64,000 bases of DNA from Pseudorhodoferax sp047601025 (GTDB lineage Bacteria; Pseudomonadota; Gammaproteobacteria; Burkholderiales; Burkholderiaceae_C), in NCBI RefSeq assembly GCF_047601025.1, contig NZ_JASGJZ010000001.1, positions 2,480,001-2,544,000 on the forward strand, written 5' to 3'. Below are positions 24,783 to 33,754 of the stretch, piece after piece. The notes under the pieces are model-generated. The model saw only the letters and a program-made list of their open reading frames with translations, was not told where the DNA came from and did no database searches. Positions within the stretch are counted from its first letter, which is position 1; each line of letters starts with the position of its first letter. A program made the position numbers and the translations under genes.

Positions 24783-25754
24783 ATGTCTGCGCAAGAAGAA
24801 GCGACGGAGTCGCTGCCGTTGTTCCGGGGAATGGTGCTGGTCCGCCGGGTCGAACTGGCGCTGAGCCGTCTGTTCGCGGACGGCGAGGTCCCGGGGTTCA
24901 TCCATCTGAGCCTGGGGCAGGAGGCCGTGGCGGTCGGTGTCGGCAGCGTGCTCGAAGCGGGTGACACGCTGACGACGACGCACCGAGGCCATGGGCACGT
25001 CCTGGCGCGGGGTCTCGACCTGGCCGGCTTTTTCCAGGAGATCATGGGCAAGGCCGGCGGGCTTTGCCAGGGGCGGGGCGGGTCCATGCACGTCGCCGAC
25101 CTGCGGCTCGGCGTGCTCGGCGCCAACGGCATCGTGGGCGCGGGCATTCCGATCGCGCTGGGCAGCGCGCTGGCGCACCAGGTGCGCAAGACCGGAGGCA
25201 TCGCCGTGGCCTACTTCGGTGACGGGGCCATGGCGGAGGGCGTGCTCCACGAGACGCTGAACATGGCCTCGCTGTGGAAGCTGCCGCTGCTGTTGGTCTG
25301 CGAGAACAACGGCTGGAGCGAGTTCTCGCCGACGGAGCGCCAGTTCGCGCCGAAGCTGGAGGACCTGGCTGGCGCATTCCGCCTGGGCTTCGCGCGCGTC
25401 GACGGCAATGACGTGACGGCGGTGGTCGAGGCCGCCCGCCAGGCCCGTGGCCGGGCGCGGAGCGAGGGTGCGCAGGTCCTGGAATGCACGACGTGCCGCG
25501 TGCGGGGCCACTTCGAAGGCGACCCCCAGAAGTACCGCGACCCCTCGGATCTGGCGCGGGTGGCGGATGTCGATCCCATCGAGCGCCTGCGCGCCCGCCT
25601 GGTCCGGCACGGCGTGCCTGCCGCAGAACTCGAGGCCGAGGAAGCCGCGGTGCAGGAGCGTGTGGACGCGGCCATCGGCATCGCGCGCGGCGCACCGTTG
25701 CCGACCTTTCCGGAAGCGCTGGCCGATGTCTACACCCCGGGAGAAGTTCGATGA
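24783..25754 (+). CDS. 2-oxoacid (acetoin-type) dehydrogenase E1 component, alpha subunit
   Basis: The 323-residue TPP-dependent subunit decarboxylates a 2-oxo acid or acetoin-like substrate in the E1-E2-E3 complex. It has THRGHGH, the TPP motif GDGAMAEGVLHETLNMASLW ending in ENNGW, and the conserved YRDP phosphorylation-loop region. Length fits AcoA and the acetoin/pyruvate E1 alpha group. The ATG at 24783 follows GGGAGTGAG. Its stop overlaps the next start. First gene of a six-gene rightward operon. Whether the substrate is acetoin, pyruvate or a branched 2-oxo acid is open. Confidence 0.9.
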   Translation: MSAQEEATESLPLFRGMVLVRRVELALSRLFADGEVPGFIHLSLGQEAVAVGVGSVLEAGDTLTTTHRGHGHVLARGLDLAGFFQEIMGKAGGLCQGRGGSMHVADLRLGVLGANGIVGAGIPIALGSALAHQVRKTGGIAVAYFGDGAMAEGVLHETLNMASLWKLPLLLVCENNGWSEFSPTERQFAPKLEDLAGAFRLGFARVDGNDVTAVVEAARQARGRARSEGAQVLECTTCRVRGHFEGDPQKYRDPSDLARVADVDPIERLRARLVRHGVPAAELEAEEAAVQERVDAAIGIARGAPLPTFPEALADVYTPGEVR

Positions 25755-26740
25755 GCGCGCGCCAGCCATCCACACAGGAAATGCGGTACGTCCAGGCCGT
25801 CGCGCGGGCGCTGCATGACGCGGCGGCGCAGGACGAGCGTGTCGTCTTCCTGGGCGAGGACATCGCGGAGGCCGAGGGCTCGTTCAAGGCCACGCGGGGA
25901 CTGCTCAAGGCGTTCGGGCCGGAGCGCGTACGCGATACCCCGATCTCCGAAGCCTCCATCGCGTCCGCGGCGGTCGGCGCCGCCTTGACGGGCCTGAGGC
26001 CGGTGGTCGAGATCATGTTCATGGACTTCATCACGCTCGCCATGGATGCGCTGGTGAACCAGGCGGCGAAGGCCAGGTTCATGTTCGGCGGGCAAGGGAG
26101 CGTGCCCATGGTGCTGCGGACGCCCCATGGCGGCGGCCTGAGCGCGGGGCCGCAGCACTCGCAGTGCCTCGAAGCGTGGCTCGCCCACGTTCCCGGGCTG
26201 AAGGTGGTGTGTCCCTCCAATCCGCAGGACGCCTATTCCCTGCTGCGCGCCGCGATCGCGGACCCCGACCCGGTGATCGTGGTCGAGCACAAGGGGCTCT
26301 ATGCGCAGAAAGGGACGGTCGAGCCCCGCGTCGGCCGGATCGGCGAGGCGCGCGTGGTGCGGCCGGGGCGCGACCTGACGTTCGTGACCTACGGCGCGAC
26401 GGTCGCGACCTGCCTCCAGGCCGCCGAGGCGCTGGCGAACGAAGGCGTGCAGGCGGAGGTGATCGACCTGCGCTCCATCCAGCCCTGGGACGAGGGCACC
26501 GTGCTGGCCTCGCTCGCCCGGACGCACCGCGCCGTCGTCGTGCACGAGGCCGTGACGGCCTTCGGCGTCGGCGCGGAAATTGCCGCCACCCTCTCCGACA
26601 AGGGCTTCGACGAGCTGGACGCGCCCGTGCTGCGGGTCGGCGCCCCCTTCATGCCGGCCCCGTTCGCCAGCTCCCTGGAACAGGGCTACGGCGTGGACGT
26701 CGCCAAGGTGGTGGCCGCTGCCCGCAAGGTTCTCAACTGA
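25751..26740 (+). CDS. 2-oxoacid dehydrogenase E1 component, beta subunit
   Basis: The 329-residue beta subunit completes the TPP site with E1 alpha. It shows the transketolase pyrimidine domain (VVFLGEDIAEAEGSF, ARFMFGGQGSVPMVLRTPHGGG) and the C-terminal transketolase domain (FVTYGATVATCLQAAEAL, VIDLRSIQPWDEGTV). The start overlaps the alpha-subunit stop (ATGA), the coupling typical of subunits made in equal amounts. Confidence 0.92.
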   Translation: MSARQPSTQEMRYVQAVARALHDAAAQDERVVFLGEDIAEAEGSFKATRGLLKAFGPERVRDTPISEASIASAAVGAALTGLRPVVEIMFMDFITLAMDALVNQAAKARFMFGGQGSVPMVLRTPHGGGLSAGPQHSQCLEAWLAHVPGLKVVCPSNPQDAYSLLRAAIADPDPVIVVEHKGLYAQKGTVEPRVGRIGEARVVRPGRDLTFVTYGATVATCLQAAEALANEGVQAEVIDLRSIQPWDEGTVLASLARTHRAVVVHEAVTAFGVGAEIAATLSDKGFDELDAPVLRVGAPFMPAPFASSLEQGYGVDVAKVVAAARKVLN

Positions 26741-26757
26741 AACGCTTGGAGGTATTC

Positions 26758-27549
26758 ATGACCGAGTTCAACGCACGGGTGGTCAGCGAGCGCCGCGGCG
26801 CCATCGGCGTGCTGACCATCAACCGGCCGAAGACGCTCAACGCACTGGACATCGAGACCCTGCTGGCGCTCGAGTCCGCGCTGACGGATTTCGAACGGGA
26901 CGAGGGCGTGCGCGTCGTCGTGGTCACCGGCGCCGGCGACCGGGCATTCGTGGCGGGCGGCGACATCGCCGACCTGGACAGCCGGCAGGGCCTGGACCAC
27001 TACCAGGAGTTCGCGGAAGTGATCCACCGGGTGTTCCGGCGCTTCGAGCTCTGCGACAAGCCGACCATCGGCGCGATCAACGGCTGGGCCCTCGGCGGCG
27101 GCACGGAACTGCTGCTGACGCTGGACATCCGCCTGGTGGCGCAGGAGGCGAAGCTGGGGCTGCCCGAGATCACCCTGGGCCTGTTTCCGGGTGCGGGCGG
27201 CTCGCAGCGCCTGATCCGCCAGATCCCGCTGTGCCAGGCCAAGGAGCTGATGTTCTGCGGCGAGCAGATCGGCGCGGAGAAAGCCGTATCGCTCGGCCTG
27301 TGCAACCGGGCGGTCCCGCGCGCGTCGCTGCTGGAAGAGGCCATGGCCATGGCCGGGAAGATCGCCGAGAAATCCCCGCTGACGCTGAAGCTGCTCAAGC
27401 GGGCGCTGCGCGATGGCCTGGAGATGCCGCTGCCTTCGGCCCTGGCCCACGAGCAGGCCGTGATCGGCCTGGTGCTCGACAGCCGCGATGCACACGAGGG
27501 CTGCCGCGCCTTCCTGGAAAAGCGTCCCGCCACCTTCACCGGGCGCTGA
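26758..27549 (+). CDS. Enoyl-CoA hydratase/isomerase family protein
   Basis: A 263-residue crotonase-fold protein. The oxyanion-hole segment AFVAGGDIADL and INGWALGGGTELLL are present, and both catalytic glutamates of hydratases appear to be kept (GGGTELLL and GLPEITLGLFPGAGG). It would hydrate an unsaturated acyl-CoA. TTGGAGG lies 6 bases before the ATG. It is inserted between E1 beta and E2 genes, an unusual place that ties this complex to an acyl-CoA pathway and not to central metabolism. Confidence 0.9.
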   Translation: MTEFNARVVSERRGAIGVLTINRPKTLNALDIETLLALESALTDFERDEGVRVVVVTGAGDRAFVAGGDIADLDSRQGLDHYQEFAEVIHRVFRRFELCDKPTIGAINGWALGGGTELLLTLDIRLVAQEAKLGLPEITLGLFPGAGGSQRLIRQIPLCQAKELMFCGEQIGAEKAVSLGLCNRAVPRASLLEEAMAMAGKIAEKSPLTLKLLKRALRDGLEMPLPSALAHEQAVIGLVLDSRDAHEGCRAFLEKRPATFTGR

Positions 27550-27552
27550 GAC

Positions 27553-28812
27553 ATGCGGCGGGATCTGCTGTTGCCCAAGCTCGGGCTCACGATGACCGAG
27601 GGCACGCTCGTCGAGTGGCTGGTCAAGCCGGGCCAGGCGTTCAAGATCGACCAGAGCCTGTTCGTGATCGAGTCGGAGAAGGCCGCGGTCGAGGTTCCTG
27701 CGGAGGCCGATGGAACGCTGCTCGACATCGCCGCCGAGGTGGGTGCCACCTTGACGGTCGGCACCGTGATCGGCCAATGGGACGATGGCCTGGCCCCGTC
27801 GCCGGCGGCCGGCGATGCCGTCACGTCCACGTCCGAGTCCGCTGCCGCCGCGCCGGCGCCCGCCGGCCTCGCCGCGCCGCCCATCGCGGCGCCGGCGGCG
27901 GAGGCGCGCACGGCGGCATCCGCCGGCCCGGCCCCTGCGAGCCCGTCCGGGCGGCTGCTGTCGACGCCGCTGGCCCGGCGCCTCGCGCGGGAGCGCGGCA
28001 TCGATCTTGCCGCGGTGGCCGGCAGCGGGCCCCGGGGCCGCATACGGGCGAGGGACATTCCGGGGACGCCCGGCGCCGCAGCCATGCCCGTGGGGGCGGG
28101 CCCTGCCGGGCAGGGCGGTCGCCCGCAGGGGGCGCTGCGTCCGGCGACCTCGATCGAGGGGGCGATCGCGCGCCGCCTCGTCGAGGCCAAGCAGGAGATT
28201 CCGCATTTCTATCTCGCGGTCGAGGCCGAGGTCTCGGCGCTGCAGAAGCTGCGCGCCGAGCTGAATGCCGCGCAATCCGATGTCCGGTTCACGGTCAATC
28301 ACTTCATCGTCGCCGCCGTCGGCCGGGCCCTGGCGGAGCTTGCCGAGCTGAACAGCGTCTGGACGGCCGACGGCATCCTGACACTGGCGGATGCCGACGT
28401 CGGCATGGCCGTCGATACCGCGCGGGGCGTCATGGTGCCCGTGCTCCGCGCACCGGGGCGCCGCCCCCTCGCCGCGGTCGCCCGCGACGCGGTGGAGGCC
28501 GCGGCACGGGCGCAAGCCGGGCGCTTGAGCGCCGAGGACATGCGCGGGGGCGCCATCACCGTCTCCAACGCGGGCATGCACGACGTCACGTACATGGCGT
28601 CCATCATCAACCCCGGGCAGGCCATGATCCTGGGCGTCGGCAGCATACGCGGCGTCTTCAGGCCGGACCCGGAGGGCCGGCCCGCGGTCCGCCACGAGAT
28701 GGGCATGGTCCTTTCGGCGGACCACCGCGTCCTCGACGGGGTTCGCGCCCTGAAATTCCTCAAGCGCGTCGTCCGGGCGCTCGAGCACCCCCTCGAACTG
28801 CTGGTGAGCTGA
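27553..28812 (+). CDS. 2-oxoacid dehydrogenase E2, dihydrolipoyl acyltransferase
   Basis: The 419-residue E2 has one lipoyl domain (residues 1-75, lipoylated Lys43 in ESEKAAVEV), an Ala/Pro-rich linker, a peripheral subunit-binding domain (about 137-172, STPLARRLARERGIDL) and the catalytic acyltransferase domain ending in DHRVLDG with its active His. It carries the acyl group from E1 to CoA. The gene begins 3 bases after the hydratase stop and overlaps the E3 gene by one base (TGATG). Confidence 0.92.
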   Translation: MRRDLLLPKLGLTMTEGTLVEWLVKPGQAFKIDQSLFVIESEKAAVEVPAEADGTLLDIAAEVGATLTVGTVIGQWDDGLAPSPAAGDAVTSTSESAAAAPAPAGLAAPPIAAPAAEARTAASAGPAPASPSGRLLSTPLARRLARERGIDLAAVAGSGPRGRIRARDIPGTPGAAAMPVGAGPAGQGGRPQGALRPATSIEGAIARRLVEAKQEIPHFYLAVEAEVSALQKLRAELNAAQSDVRFTVNHFIVAAVGRALAELAELNSVWTADGILTLADADVGMAVDTARGVMVPVLRAPGRRPLAAVARDAVEAAARAQAGRLSAEDMRGGAITVSNAGMHDVTYMASIINPGQAMILGVGSIRGVFRPDPEGRPAVRHEMGMVLSADHRVLDGVRALKFLKRVVRALEHPLELLVS

Positions 28813-30212
28813 TGGCGACGACGACGGAATTCGACACGCTGGTGATCGGCGGCGGGCCGGGCGGATACACCGCCGCCTTGCGCTCGGCGCAACTGCAGCG
28901 GCGCACGGCGCTGGTCGAGCGGGAGAGCCTGGGCGGCATCTGCCTGAACTGGGGGTGCATTCCCACCAAATCGCTGCTGCATACCGCGCACGTGCTGCGG
29001 CAGTTCCGCCATGCCGGCGCGCTGGGCATATCGGCCGAGGTGGCCGGCGTGGACTTCGGCCGGGTCGTGGCGCGGTCCAGGGAGGTCGCGCAGCGCCTGA
29101 ACAGGGGGGTCGCGCATCTTCTGCGGAAGGCGGGCGTCACCGTCCTGCAGGGCGAGGCCGCGTTTTCTTCCGCGGGGGCCGTGGAGGTGCGCCTGGCCGG
29201 GGGCGATGCGCAGCGCATCCAGGCGCGCCACGTCGTCATCGCCACGGGTGCGCGCGCGCGGCCCTTGTCCGGCCTGCCTTTCGGCCACGCGCGGGTGTGG
29301 AGCTACCGGGAGGCGCTCGCCGCACCCGCGCTGCCCAGGACGCTCGTGGTCGTCGGCGCCGGCGCGATCGGCATGGAGTTCGCCAGCTTCTATGCGACGC
29401 TGGGCACCCGGGTCACGCTGGTCGAGGCGCAGCCCAGGCTGCTGCCGTCCAGCGATGCCGACGTCTCGCGGTTCGTCGAGCAGTCGTTCCAGCGGGACGG
29501 GGTGGCGGTGCGGCTGAACGCCACCGTCTCGAAGGCCACGCTGGACGATGGCGGTGTGCGGTTGGAGATCGCCTCGCCTGCGGGGCGCGAGACGCTGGAG
29601 GCCGAGCGTGTGCTCGTGGCCATCGGCCTGGCCGCGAACACCGAGGCGCTGCACCTGGAGCACACGGGGGTGCGGGTGGACCGCGGCTTCGTCGTGGCCG
29701 ACGCTGCAGGCGCCACGGCGGATCCGGCGGTGCATGCCATCGGCGATGTCACGGGGGCGCCCATGCTGGCCCATCGGGCCATCCACCAGGGCATGGCCTG
29801 CGCCGAACGCATCGCCGGGCAGCCGGTGGATGCGCATGCGCATCCTCTCATTCCGAGCTGCGTGTACAGCCATCCGCAGAGTGCCGGCGTGGGGCTGACC
29901 GAGGAGCAGGCCCGCGCGCAGCGCCCGAAGGTCCGGGTGGGGCGGTTCCCGTTGGAGGCCAACGGCAAGGCCATCGCGATCGGCGAGCCGTCGGGGTTCG
30001 TGAAGACCATCTTCGACGGAGAGACCGGGGAGCTGCTGGGCGCGCACATCGTGGGGCCGGACGCCCCGGAGCTCATCCACGGCTTCACGCTGGCCGCCAG
30101 CATGGAGGCGACCGAGGACCAGTTGATCCAAACGGTCTTTCCCCATCCCACGATCTCCGAAGCCATGCACGAATCCGTGCTGGCGGCGTTCGGTCGGCCG
30201 ATTCACATCTAG
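28812..30212 (+). CDS. Dihydrolipoamide dehydrogenase (E3)
   Basis: The 466-residue flavoprotein reoxidises the E2 lipoyl group with NAD. It has the FAD motif VIGGGPGGYTAALRSAQ, the redox disulfide GGICLNWGCIPTKS, the NAD motif VVGAGAIGMEFASF, a second FAD motif (HAIGDVTG) and the C-terminal HxxxxE pair in FPHPTISEAMHE. Start chosen at the ATG overlapping the E2 stop. It is specific to this operon; a housekeeping lpd is expected elsewhere. Confidence 0.93.
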   Translation: MATTTEFDTLVIGGGPGGYTAALRSAQLQRRTALVERESLGGICLNWGCIPTKSLLHTAHVLRQFRHAGALGISAEVAGVDFGRVVARSREVAQRLNRGVAHLLRKAGVTVLQGEAAFSSAGAVEVRLAGGDAQRIQARHVVIATGARARPLSGLPFGHARVWSYREALAAPALPRTLVVVGAGAIGMEFASFYATLGTRVTLVEAQPRLLPSSDADVSRFVEQSFQRDGVAVRLNATVSKATLDDGGVRLEIASPAGRETLEAERVLVAIGLAANTEALHLEHTGVRVDRGFVVADAAGATADPAVHAIGDVTGAPMLAHRAIHQGMACAERIAGQPVDAHAHPLIPSCVYSHPQSAGVGLTEEQARAQRPKVRVGRFPLEANGKAIAIGEPSGFVKTIFDGETGELLGAHIVGPDAPELIHGFTLAASMEATEDQLIQTVFPHPTISEAMHESVLAAFGRPIHI

Positions 30213-30261
30213 CGGGATCGTCCCTGCGGGATCTCTTGCGTCAATTTTTCATGGAGACGGT

Positions 30262-31434
30262 ATGGACTTCCAACTGGACAGCGAACAGAAGATGATCGTC
30301 GAATCCGCCCGGCAGGTCGGGCGGCGATTCGGTGCCGAGTATTGGCGCAGGCTCGATGCCGCCAAGACGTTCCCCCGGGAGTACTGGCAGGCGGTGTGCG
30401 ACGCCGGGCTGTGCGGGGTCGCGCTTCCCGGCGAGCACGGTGGCAGCGGCCTGGGGATGATGGAAATGGCGCTCATCGTCGAGAGCCTGGCCGCGACCGG
30501 CGGCGGCTCCACCGTCGGGCAGCTGTTCATGATCAACCCGATCTTCGGCGGGGTGTCGCTGTCGCGCTTCGGCAGCGAGGCGATGCGCAGGGAGCTGCTG
30601 CCCCAGATCATCGCGGGGAAGATCAACTGCTGCATGGCCCTCACGGAGCCCGACGCGGGCACCAACACCCTGGAGATGAAGACGTTCGCGGCGGCGGATG
30701 GCTCCGGCTGGCGCCTCAATGGCCAGAAGATCTGGATCACCGGCGTGGCGTCGGCGGACAAGATGCTCGTCGTGGCGCGCACCTCGAAGCTCTCCGAGGC
30801 CACGTCGAGGACCGACGGCCTGTCGATGTTCATGATCGACGTGAAGCGCGCCGGCCTGACCCACGCCCCCATCGACAAGCTGGGGACCTGCACGCTGGAT
30901 TCGAGCAGCGTTTTCTTCGACAACGTCCGGGTCGAGGCGCACGAACTGGTCGGGACGCTGCACAAGGGCTGGCGTGAACTCCTGGACGTGCTCAACACGG
31001 AGCGCATCGTCACGACCGCCGGCCTGGTGGGCACCGGCGACCTGGCGATCCGCCTGGCGGTCGACTATGCCAAGGACCGCAAGGTCTTCGGCAGCCGCCC
31101 CATCGGCGCCTACCAGGGCATCCAGTTCCCGCTGGCGCAGTGCCATGTCGAGGTGGAAGCCGCGCGCCTGCTCAACTACAAGGCCGCGACCAATTTCGAC
31201 AGGGGCTTGCCCTACGGCAGCGAGTCCAATGCGGCGAAGCTGCTCGCGGCGCAGGCGACTGCCCGGGCGACGGAGCGCGCCATGCAGACCATGGGCGGCA
31301 TGGGCTACGCCAAGGAGTTCGACGTCGAGCGGCTGTGGCGGGATTGCCGGCTGTTCAAGTTCGCCCCGGTGTCGGAGGAGATGATCCTGAACTACGTCGC
31401 CAACCACGATCTCGGCATGCCGCGCTCCTACTGA
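30262..31434 (+). CDS. Acyl-CoA dehydrogenase
   Basis: The 390-residue flavoenzyme introduces a 2,3 double bond in an acyl-CoA, whose product could be the substrate of the hydratase in the same operon. Motifs: MALTEPDAGTN (FAD/substrate), KIWITG, YAKDRKVFGSRPIGAYQGIQF, and GGMGYAKEFDVERLWRDCR with the likely catalytic Glu of KEF. Last gene of the catabolic cluster, 49 bases after E3. Chain-length or ring specificity cannot be told from sequence. Confidence 0.92.
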   Translation: MDFQLDSEQKMIVESARQVGRRFGAEYWRRLDAAKTFPREYWQAVCDAGLCGVALPGEHGGSGLGMMEMALIVESLAATGGGSTVGQLFMINPIFGGVSLSRFGSEAMRRELLPQIIAGKINCCMALTEPDAGTNTLEMKTFAAADGSGWRLNGQKIWITGVASADKMLVVARTSKLSEATSRTDGLSMFMIDVKRAGLTHAPIDKLGTCTLDSSSVFFDNVRVEAHELVGTLHKGWRELLDVLNTERIVTTAGLVGTGDLAIRLAVDYAKDRKVFGSRPIGAYQGIQFPLAQCHVEVEAARLLNYKAATNFDRGLPYGSESNAAKLLAAQATARATERAMQTMGGMGYAKEFDVERLWRDCRLFKFAPVSEEMILNYVANHDLGMPRSY

Positions 31435-31718
31435 GGTCGTGGGCGTGGCGGTGCATCGCCATCGCCAGAGCAGGATGGCCCCGGGGCCGGCGAGGCGCCG
31501 GCGTACGCGACGGCGCGTTGTGTCCGGTCCGGCCGGGCTGAAGCGCGGCGTGCCCTCGGGGGCGGCGTCTGTGGCCGCCCGGTCGTCGTCTTCCGCCGAT
31601 GCCGAAGCCGGCTGACGGTGCGGGCGCCGGGCGTCGTGTGCGCTGCCTGCAGCGACGGCGGCAAGAGCCGTGCGCCGCCCTGGGCGAGAATCCGCCGCGT
31701 TTCCCGCCTTCGCCGACG

Positions 31719-32474
31719 ATGCCGATCCGCCGCCTCCTGCCCTGTCTCGCGCTGGCCCTTGCCGCCACCGCGCCGCGCGCCCAGCAGCCGCCGTTCCACC
31801 TGGTCCAGCGCATCGACGAGATGCTGGTCGGCGTGGACGCGATCGCGCTGGACGTGGTGGACCGCGACCACGTGGCCGGCACCTATTTCCTGGTCAACGC
31901 GCACCGGCCGGCGCCGCTGGTGGGCTATGCCAACTACGTGGTGGACTGCCGCGAGCCGCGGCGCATCGCGATCCTGTCCTCGGTCATGCCCTCGGGCCGG
32001 CTGGAGCCGGAGCAGCCCTTCGCGCAGCCGCCGCGGCGCAGCGGCGCGATCGACCCGGCCGGCCTGGCCTTCGGCGCGGTCCACGTGATGGACGGCACCG
32101 CCTTCGTGGCCGCGTTCACCTGCCGGGCCAGCAGCGCGCCGGGCCGCGCCGCGCAGATCGCGGCCGAACTGGCCGCGCACGGCGGCCCGGCCGACGGCGC
32201 CAGCCTGTACTGCACGATGCAGCCGGACTCGGGCCGGCCGCCGCGCCGCGTGGAGGTGCGCTGGAGCGTCGCCGAGCAGGCCGTGGCGGTGAACGGCCAG
32301 TGGCTCAGCTCGGGCTTCCTGGCCGGCGACGAGGTCGTGTTCGGCACCGGCGCGCAGTGGCGCGTGGACCGGCGCAAGCGCACCGCGCGGCTGGTGCGCG
32401 ACGACGGGCGGCAGCTGTTCAAGGGCGATTGCGACACGCGGCCCGATGCCGCCGCGGCGGCCCCGGCGCGGTGA
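31719..32474 (+). CDS. Secreted protein of unknown function
   Basis: A 251-residue protein with a signal peptide (MPIRRLLPCLALALAATAPRAQ) and no family I recognise. Features: a DEMLVGVDAIALDVVDRDHV segment, paired cysteines (CREPR, TCRAS, YCTMQ and a C-terminal CDT) that could form disulfides in the periplasm, and an acidic/basic C-terminus. I chose the ATG at 31719 because it starts the signal peptide. A degraded paralogue lies at 17443. The 284 bp upstream contain nothing else recognised. Confidence 0.7.
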   Translation: MPIRRLLPCLALALAATAPRAQQPPFHLVQRIDEMLVGVDAIALDVVDRDHVAGTYFLVNAHRPAPLVGYANYVVDCREPRRIAILSSVMPSGRLEPEQPFAQPPRRSGAIDPAGLAFGAVHVMDGTAFVAAFTCRASSAPGRAAQIAAELAAHGGPADGASLYCTMQPDSGRPPRRVEVRWSVAEQAVAVNGQWLSSGFLAGDEVVFGTGAQWRVDRRKRTARLVRDDGRQLFKGDCDTRPDAAAAAPAR

Positions 32475-32481
32475 GGCGCGG

Positions 32482-32524
32482 ACGGATTTCCGTGTGCGCC
32501 GGGCCGGCGGGGGCGGAAATCCGT
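32482..32524 (+). promoter_or_regulatory. Paired dyads, proposed upstream activator sites of a sigma-54 promoter
   Basis: Two similar dyads, ACGGATTTCCGT (32482-32493) and GCGGAAATCCGT (32513-32524), have centres 31 bp apart, close to three helical turns, and the nearer is about 63 bp above the -24 element of the sigma-54 promoter at 32580. Being inverted copies they also form a 14-bp-arm hairpin (32479-32492 with 32514-32527), so a terminator for the preceding gene is the alternative. A similar pair stands before the second sigma-54 promoter at 40305. Confidence 0.6.
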
Positions 32525-32579
32525 CCGTGCGCCGGCCTGCGCACCGTGCCGCCGCATGGGGGCGGGCGGGCCGACGCCC

Positions 32580-32596
32580 TGGCACGGCGCGTGCAA
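32580..32596 (+). promoter_or_regulatory. Sigma-54 promoter of the binding-protein gene
   Basis: TGGCACGGCGCGTGCAA has the -24 GG and -12 GC separated by the required 10 bases, and TGGCACG matches the consensus fully. The start codon follows 34 bases downstream. Confidence 0.75.
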
Positions 32597-32629
32597 TCCC
32601 GGCCCCGTTTCCGCGCGCCACGCCTGCCC

Positions 32630-33517
32630 ATGCTGCGTCTTTCGACCGTCCTCGTCCCGCTGCTGCTGTGTGCCGGCCTGGCCGCCGCGCAGCCCGTCGA
32701 CACGCTCAAGCGCATCGCCGACACCGGCACCATCAACCTGGGCCACCGGGAATCCTCGGTGCCGTTCTCCTACTACGACGAGCGGCGCCAGGTGGTCGGC
32801 TACTCGCACGAGCTGATGCTGCAGGTGCTCGACGCGATCAAGCGCGAGCTGAAGCTGCCGGCGCTGACGATCCGGCTGGTGCCGGTCACGCCGCAGAACC
32901 GCATGGCGCTGGTGCAGAACGGCGCGGTGGACATCGAATGCGCCTCGACCACGCACAACCGCGAGCGCGCGCGCCAGGTCGCGTTCTCGGTGTCGATCTT
33001 CCGCATCGGCACGCGGCTGATGACGGCGCGCGACTCGGGCATCCGCGACTTCCCGGACCTGGCCGGCCGCCGCGTGGTGGTCACCGCCGCGACCACCTCG
33101 GAGCGGCTGCTGCGCCTGTTCAACGAGAGCATCGGCCACAAGTTCACGATCGTCGTGGCCCGCGACCACGGCGAGTCCTTCGCGCTGCTGGAGGCCGGCC
33201 GGGTGGACGCGTTCATGATGGACGACGCGCTGCTGTACGGCGAGCGCGCCAAGTCGGCGCATCCCTGGCGCTGGGTGGTGGTCGGCTCGCCGATGTCGTC
33301 GGAGGTGTACGGCTGCATGATGCGCAGCGGCGACCGCGAGCTCAAGCGCATCGTCGACGCCGCGTTGGCCGGGCTGATGCGCTCGGGCGAGGCCATGCGC
33401 CTGTACGGCAAATGGTTCCAGCAGCCGATTCCCCCGCGCGGGCTGAACCTGGACTGGCCGCCTTCGCCGGACCTGATCGAGCTGTTCCGCCACCCGAACG
33501 ACGACCCCGTGGATTGA
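32630..33517 (+). CDS. Glutamate/aspartate-type ABC transporter substrate-binding protein
   Basis: The 295-residue periplasmic protein has a signal peptide (MLRLSTVLVPLLLCAGLAAAQ) and a type-3 solute-binding fold: TLKRIADTGTINLGHRESSVPFSYYD, DIECASTTHNRERA, and DAFMMDDALLYG, as in GltI/AatJ-type acidic amino acid receptors. No permease or ATPase gene is adjacent. It is followed by a sensor kinase and a sigma-54 activator and stands behind a sigma-54 promoter, so it may supply ligand recognition for that regulatory system or share a distant transporter. Confidence 0.88.
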   Translation: MLRLSTVLVPLLLCAGLAAAQPVDTLKRIADTGTINLGHRESSVPFSYYDERRQVVGYSHELMLQVLDAIKRELKLPALTIRLVPVTPQNRMALVQNGAVDIECASTTHNRERARQVAFSVSIFRIGTRLMTARDSGIRDFPDLAGRRVVVTAATTSERLLRLFNESIGHKFTIVVARDHGESFALLEAGRVDAFMMDDALLYGERAKSAHPWRWVVVGSPMSSEVYGCMMRSGDRELKRIVDAALAGLMRSGEAMRLYGKWFQQPIPPRGLNLDWPPSPDLIELFRHPNDDPVD

Positions 33518-33754
33518 ACCCGGATTCGGCCGTCGACCGCCCGCAGCCCTTGGGAACGCCGCATGGACACCGAGCTTCGTGTCTTCGATGACCTCCACCG
33601 GCCGGGTGGCCGCGCGATGGACCCGTCGGCACCGCGCTCGCCGCGCCACGCGGCGTCGCTCCCTCGTGCGCACGGCGGTGCGCGTCGTCGTCGCGCCTCG
33701 CCTGGCACGCCGATCACGGCACCGTCGGGCGCATCCGACGGCCGAATCTAGGTT
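33517..33754. repeat. 238-bp segment bounded by 19-bp inverted repeats
   Basis: The ends AACCCGGATTCGGCCGTCG (33517-33535) and CGACGGCCGAATCTAGGTT (33736-33754) are inverted copies, 17 of 19 bases matching. The left arm begins at the last base of the binding-protein stop codon and the right arm ends inside the proposed TTG start of the kinase gene. The interior contains no gene I can support. It could be a small mobile or palindromic repeat element; I see no clear target duplication. Confidence 0.5.

Noticed and set aside
32479..32527. Simple hairpin terminator for the gene ending at 32474
   Set aside because: Not excluded, but the loop is 21 bases, no T tract follows, each arm is itself a dyad, and a similar pair stands before the other sigma-54 promoter where no gene ends. 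Activator sites fit better.
33579..33752. N-terminal extension of the DctB-type kinase from the ATG at 33579
   Set aside because: It would be an Arg-rich, non-conserved tail encoded inside the inverted-repeat segment; the membrane helix follows directly after the TTG at 33753.
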